Assembly: GCA_029945625.1 (NCBI GenBank)
Contig: JAQSCW010000046.1
Location: 24,619 to 88,618 of the forward strand
Direction: 5' to 3'
Source of the DNA: a bacterium
GTDB taxonomy: Bacteria; Bacteroidota; Bacteroidia; B-17B0; Aurantibacillaceae
DNA: 64,000 nt
A model generated the notes under the pieces. That model had not been told where the DNA came from and searched no databases. It worked only from the letters and a program-made list of their open reading frames with translations. Position numbers and translations under genes: made by a program. This document shows positions 60,952 to 64,000 of the stretch, piece by piece (the first letter of the stretch is position 1; the number at the start of each line of letters is the position of its first letter).

Positions 60952-62220
60952 TTGAGCGTCGAAAAATTCATAGCAAACAGGATCTCGAGTACTGACCAAA
61001 ACAAGGGCAATATCTCCAAACCCATTGTAAAAATAGGAATAATTGGGATATCTGTGGGAGTTTGTGTTATGCTCCTAACCGTGAGCATTGTGTTAGGTTT
61101 CAAAAAAGAGATTGTAAATAAGATTACCGGACTTACCACTCATATCAGTATTAGCAGCATTAATCGCAATGCGAGCAACGAACCTGAGCCTATTACTATC
61201 AGCCACGATTCGCTGGAAATGATTAGAAGCTTTCCATTTATTCAACACCTTCAATCTACCGCCTTTAAAAACGGACTTCTAAAAACAGATAAAGAGAATG
61301 AGGGGATTCTGTTGAAGGGGGTTGGCAGAGACTATAATTTCGATTTTATGAAAGACCATTTGGTGGAGGGAAAGATTCTTGATTTTAGTGAAGGAGAATC
61401 GGGCGGTAGTATCATGATCAGTCAAATTCTCGCTAAGAAAATGGATCTGAGTCTAAATGAAAAGATTCAGGTTTATTTTATTTCTCAACATGAAGTATAC
61501 GATAGTTTGCAAAAGGTGTCGTATGTGAAGGCGGAAACACTTTCGAGAAAATTCAAAATTTGCGGCATCTTTAAAACGGATTTTTCGGACTTTGATAAAC
61601 AACTGAGTCTTGTTGATTTACGAAAAATACAACGATTAAATTTCTGGGACAGCACGAGGGTAGGGGCTTATGAAATAATGGTGACGGATTTTGCACAGGT
61701 AGAAGAGAATACGGAGGAGATGCAGAATTTTATCGGCTACACTTATAAAGTAACCAGTGTTAAAGAAATTTATTCCAATATTTTCGTTTGGCTCGATAAA
61801 TTGGACATCAACGGAATAATTGTGGTAGTACTTATGATTTTGGTGGCCACCATTAACATGATCACCGCTTTGCTCATTTTGATTTTAGAAAGGGCAAATA
61901 TGGTGGGACTTGTGAAAGCCTTTGGATTGACCAATGTTGGAGTTAGGAGAATCTTTTTATGGATCAGCTATAAATTAATAGGAAGGGGGATGCTTTGGGG
62001 AAATATTGCAGGAATTGGATTGTGTTTATTACAGTATTATTTCAGAATTGTTGGGCTGGATGGAGATACCTATTATGTGGACTTTGTAGCAATTGAGATT
62101 AACTGGTGGTATTTTTTTCTGCTCAATATGGGCACCTTCATTGTATGTGCGCTTATGCTCTTTCTGCCTACTCTGATACTTACAAAGATCACGCCCATTA
62201 AAACATTGAAATTTGATTGA
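60952..62220 (+). CDS. FtsX/LolC-E-like ABC transporter permease
   Basis: 422 aa from the TTG at 60952, giving M-SVEKFIANRISS, the usual family opening; a GTG at 60931 lies within the predicted -7 box. The first membrane helix GIIGISVGVCVMLLTVSIVL is at ~30-50. A large periplasmic domain follows, and three more helices lie near 285-420 (IIVVVLMILVATINMITALL, WGNIAGIGLCLLQYYF, FFLLNMGTFIVCALML). The MacB_PCD/FtsX layout fits lipoprotein release or cell-envelope ABC permeases. No ATPase gene adjoins. Confidence 0.85.
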   Translation: MSVEKFIANRISSTDQNKGNISKPIVKIGIIGISVGVCVMLLTVSIVLGFKKEIVNKITGLTTHISISSINRNASNEPEPITISHDSLEMIRSFPFIQHLQSTAFKNGLLKTDKENEGILLKGVGRDYNFDFMKDHLVEGKILDFSEGESGGSIMISQILAKKMDLSLNEKIQVYFISQHEVYDSLQKVSYVKAETLSRKFKICGIFKTDFSDFDKQLSLVDLRKIQRLNFWDSTRVGAYEIMVTDFAQVEENTEEMQNFIGYTYKVTSVKEIYSNIFVWLDKLDINGIIVVVLMILVATINMITALLILILERANMVGLVKAFGLTNVGVRRIFLWISYKLIGRGMLWGNIAGIGLCLLQYYFRIVGLDGDTYYVDFVAIEINWWYFFLLNMGTFIVCALMLFLPTLILTKITPIKTLKFD

Positions 62221-62253
62221 CAAAAAGATTTTGAAGCAGCAATCAGAATAACT

Positions 62254-62699
62254 GAGATGCAAGACGGAATTTCATGACTCTGTGTTTTCTCAGAACAAGT
62301 CTTGGTTCGCTCCAGTCTTGGCTCTTGGCTCTCTGTATTGCGGATGCAGGATTCAAGACAAAAGAGATGCAAGACAGAACTTCATGACTCTACGTTTTTC
62401 TCAGAACAAGTCTTAGTTCGCTCCAGTCTCGGCTCTTGGCTCCCGGTAGTGCGGAAGCAGGATTCAGGACCAAAGAGATGCAAGACAGAATTTCATGACT
62501 CTGTGTTTTCTCAGAACAAGTCTTGGTTCGCTCCAGTCTTGGCTCTTGGCTCTCTGTATTGCGGATGCAGGATTCAAGACCAAAGAGATGCAAGACGGAA
62601 TTTCATGACTCTGTGTTTTCTCAGGACGAGTCTTGGCTCACTACAGTCTTGGCTCCCTGTATTGCGGATGCAGGATTCAGGACCAAAGAGATGCAAGAG
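62254..62699. repeat. Tandem repeat of ~110 bp, four full copies
   Basis: Units begin GAGATGCAAGAC at 62254, 62364, 62475 and 62585, with a partial fifth at 62688; periods 110, 111, 110 and 103. Each holds GAATTTCATGACTCTGTG, TCAGAACAAGTCTTGG, a CTTGGCTC run (CTTGGCTCTTGGCTCTCTG in most) and GCGGATGCAGGATTCA. A 148-codon plus frame over it is a by-product. It fills the space between convergent genes (LolC/E-like and era). Confidence 0.9.
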
Positions 62700-62770
62700 A
62701 GAGTTTCGAGAACGCAATTTTCGGGCCCTTCATGAGCTCTGTCTCTGAGTTTCTTTGAATGTCTGTCCGA

Positions 62771-63658
62771 TCAGTATCCGAAATTCTTTAAGCGATTTTC
62801 ATTGCTCCGCCAGTCTTTATCTACTTTTACAAAGAGCTCCAAGTAAACTTGTTTTTTGAAAAAGGTCTCCATGTCTTTGCGTGCTTGCGTTCCAACTCGT
62901 TTCAAAGCGGCACCTTTGTTTCCAATTATGATGCCTTTTTGGCTATCGCGCTCCACAAGAATATCAACCTGCATTTTAATAATTTTTTCTTCCTCTACAA
63001 ATGAATTCACAATCACTTCTACACTGTAAGGAATTTCTTTTTTATAATTCAGGAGTATTTTTTCGCGAATGATTTCGCTCACAAAAAAACGTTCGGGTTT
63101 GTCGGTAAATTCTTCTTTATTATAAAAGGCATCGCCGGCGGGAAGCATTTCGATAATGCGTCCCATGATGCGATCAATATTAAATTTCTTTAGTGCTGAA
63201 ATAGCAATGATCTCTGCTTTTGGAAGTTTCTCTCTCCACTTCAAGAGTTTTTCCTCCAATTGTTCCTGCGTAGAAATATCAATTTTATTAATTAGGAGGA
63301 GAATAGGGGTGTCGGTCTTCTGAAGTCGTTGCAAATAGGACTCTTCCAGCTGAATGTCCTCAAACACATCCGTAATCAACAAAAAGAGATCGGCATCGGT
63401 AAAGGCTGAGATCACGAATTGCATCATTTTCTCCTGCAATTTGTAAAGGGGTTTGATAATACCGGGTGTATCGCTGAATACTACCTGATAATCTTCTCCG
63501 CTCACAATACCCATAATGCGGTGACGGGTGGTTTGTGCTTTTGACGTAATGATGCTCAAACGTTCGCCCACCAGGGCGTTCATGAGAGTAGATTTGCCAA
63601 CATTGGGACAACCGATAATGTTTACAAATCCTGCTTTATGGGGGGTGGTGGTGCTCAT
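62771..63658 (-). CDS. era: GTPase Era
   Basis: 295 aa, standard length. G1 GCPNVGKST, G2-region TTRHRIMGIVSG, G3 DTPG, G4 NKID and G5 SALK in order, then the C-terminal KH domain with IIGNKGAALKRVG near 245. Era binds the 3' end of 16S rRNA and guides 30S assembly. The 3' end lies beside the tandem repeat. Confidence 0.95.
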   Translation of the reverse strand: MSTTTPHKAGFVNIIGCPNVGKSTLMNALVGERLSIITSKAQTTRHRIMGIVSGEDYQVVFSDTPGIIKPLYKLQEKMMQFVISAFTDADLFLLITDVFEDIQLEESYLQRLQKTDTPILLLINKIDISTQEQLEEKLLKWREKLPKAEIIAISALKKFNIDRIMGRIIEMLPAGDAFYNKEEFTDKPERFFVSEIIREKILLNYKKEIPYSVEVIVNSFVEEEKIIKMQVDILVERDSQKGIIIGNKGAALKRVGTQARKDMETFFKKQVYLELFVKVDKDWRSNENRLKNFGY

Positions 63659-63723
63659 GTTACAGCGCGAAGTTAGGTCTAAATTACAACTTGAAAGCCT
63701 AACTTAAGCCTGTTAATAATTAA

Positions 63724-63755
63724 TTTGCTTCATAATAAAAGTTGTCGTATATTTG
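63724..63755 (+). promoter_or_regulatory. Promoter upstream of the tRNA-like sequence
   Basis: TTTG at 63724-63727 and TATATTTG at 63748-63755, 20 bp apart: a textbook Bacteroidota promoter on the plus strand. No protein gene follows, so it probably drives the tRNA-like region at 63871. Confidence 0.65.
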
Positions 63756-63840
63756 CACTCCGAATTTAGAAAGCAATAATTATCAGTTGTTTACTAATTT
63801 GATAGATTGTAAAAAGGACACTAGGTCTAAAGAAGATTTT

Positions 63841-64000
63841 GAAATTTTGAAATAAGCATTAAAGATATAGTGCGGGATAGAGCAGGGGTAGCTCGTTGGG
63901 CTCATACCCTTCCCTAAAAGGGAAGGGCGTTGGTTCGAATAGAGATTGAAATTTTGAAATAAGCATTAAAGATATAGTGCGGGATAGAGCAGGGGTAGCT
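63841..64000 (+). repeat. 107-bp direct repeat at the right edge, second copy truncated
   Basis: GAAATTTTGAAATAAGCATT starts at 63841 and again at 63948 (107 bp later); both run through TATAGTGCGGGATAGAGCAG to the 5' half of the tRNA-like sequence. The second copy stops at the window end. Confidence 0.85.
63871..63940 (+). pseudogene. Broken initiator tRNA-Met-like sequence
   Basis: TGCGGGATAGAGC, the D-arm GGGGTAGCTC and the anticodon arm GTTGGGCTCATA match a Bacteroidota initiator tRNA-Met (anticodon CAT). The expected anticodon 3' strand is replaced by CCCTTCCC-TAAAA-GGGAAGGG, a perfect 8-bp hairpin. The T-arm start CGTTGGTTCGAAT follows and then the acceptor strand is missing. It cannot fold as a normal tRNA. 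Either a degenerate copy or an assembly join. Confidence 0.6.

Noticed and set aside
62302..62748. 148-codon plus-strand frame and minus-strand frames over the tandem repeat
   Set aside because: The frame is kept open only by the repeat unit; the peptide is repetitive, with no domain, ribosome site or neighbour logic.
63841..64000. CRISPR-like repeat at the right edge
   Set aside because: Only two copies, 107 bp apart, containing tRNA sequence; no spacer pattern. The 62254 repeats are likewise contiguous tandem units without spacers.

Overview
The window looks like a chromosomal segment of a low-GC Bacteroidota bacterium. The evidence is: a type IX secretion C-terminal sorting domain on the multicopper oxidase; promoters of the Bacteroidota type (a TTG near -33 and TAnnTTTG near -7) in front of several genes; and the types of housekeeping genes present. 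The species cannot be told from the sequence. No rRNA genes, intact transposase or integrase were seen. The only tRNA-like sequence is a broken initiator-tRNA fragment at the right edge.

Layout. (1) 1-6.3 kb, minus strand: a probable defence operon. It holds an XRE regulator, a 1465-aa nuclease/RecQ-type helicase, a coiled-coil membrane-anchored protein, a winged-helix/PD-(D/E)XK protein and the start of a type I methylase (hsdM). (2) 6.5-9.0 kb: an XRE/ImmA-type regulator with an altered zinc motif, two paralogous small DNA-binding proteins and a C-rich non-coding block. (3) 9.1-22.6 kb: a long plus-strand series of about 20 tightly packed genes that looks like a virus or virus-like element without recognisable tail, portal or terminase genes. 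It carries many single-pass membrane proteins, several small beta-rich proteins (including a capsid-like candidate followed by a strong hairpin), a transglutaminase-like protein, three cell-wall proteins, holin- and spanin-like proteins, a fibre-like protein, a Dam methylase and a RecA-fold ATPase. (4) 22.6-24.4 kb: a compact ubiquitin-like conjugation operon (Ubl, E1-like with DUF6791, DUF6527) with no separate E2. (5) 24.4-27.1 kb: a MarR/DUF1579-like pair bracketed by two copies of an 88-bp hairpin repeat, then a GC-rich structured intergenic element.

(6) 27.1-41.5 kb: ordinary chromosome with an rsmH paralogue, a multicopper oxidase, an AsmA-like protein, a SulP transporter, an AI-2E-type permease, a membrane glycosyltransferase-like protein, a hipBA module, a lipoprotein and a nitronate monooxygenase-like enzyme. 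(7) 41.7-53.2 kb: a fatty-acid beta-oxidation operon comprising acyl-CoA synthetase, MarR regulator, fused hydroxyacyl-CoA dehydrogenase/enoyl-CoA hydratase, thiolase, M20 amidohydrolase, acyl-CoA dehydrogenase, acyl-CoA-binding protein, thioesterase and a patatin-like protein. A shared TATGCGTG(C/A)ATA motif lies before the synthetase and before marR. (8) 53.6-57.4 kb: a four-gene overlapping biosynthetic cluster (UbiA prenyltransferase, type III polyketide synthase, methyltransferase, FAD reductase). (9) 57.8-63.7 kb: 2-oxoacid dehydrogenase E2, NamZ-like muramidase, LolC/E-like permease, a 110-bp tandem repeat and era.

The parts most worth following up are the tailless-virus-like operon with its two-block promoter-like element, the E2-less Ubl module beside it, and the nuclease-RecQ operon next to hsdM.
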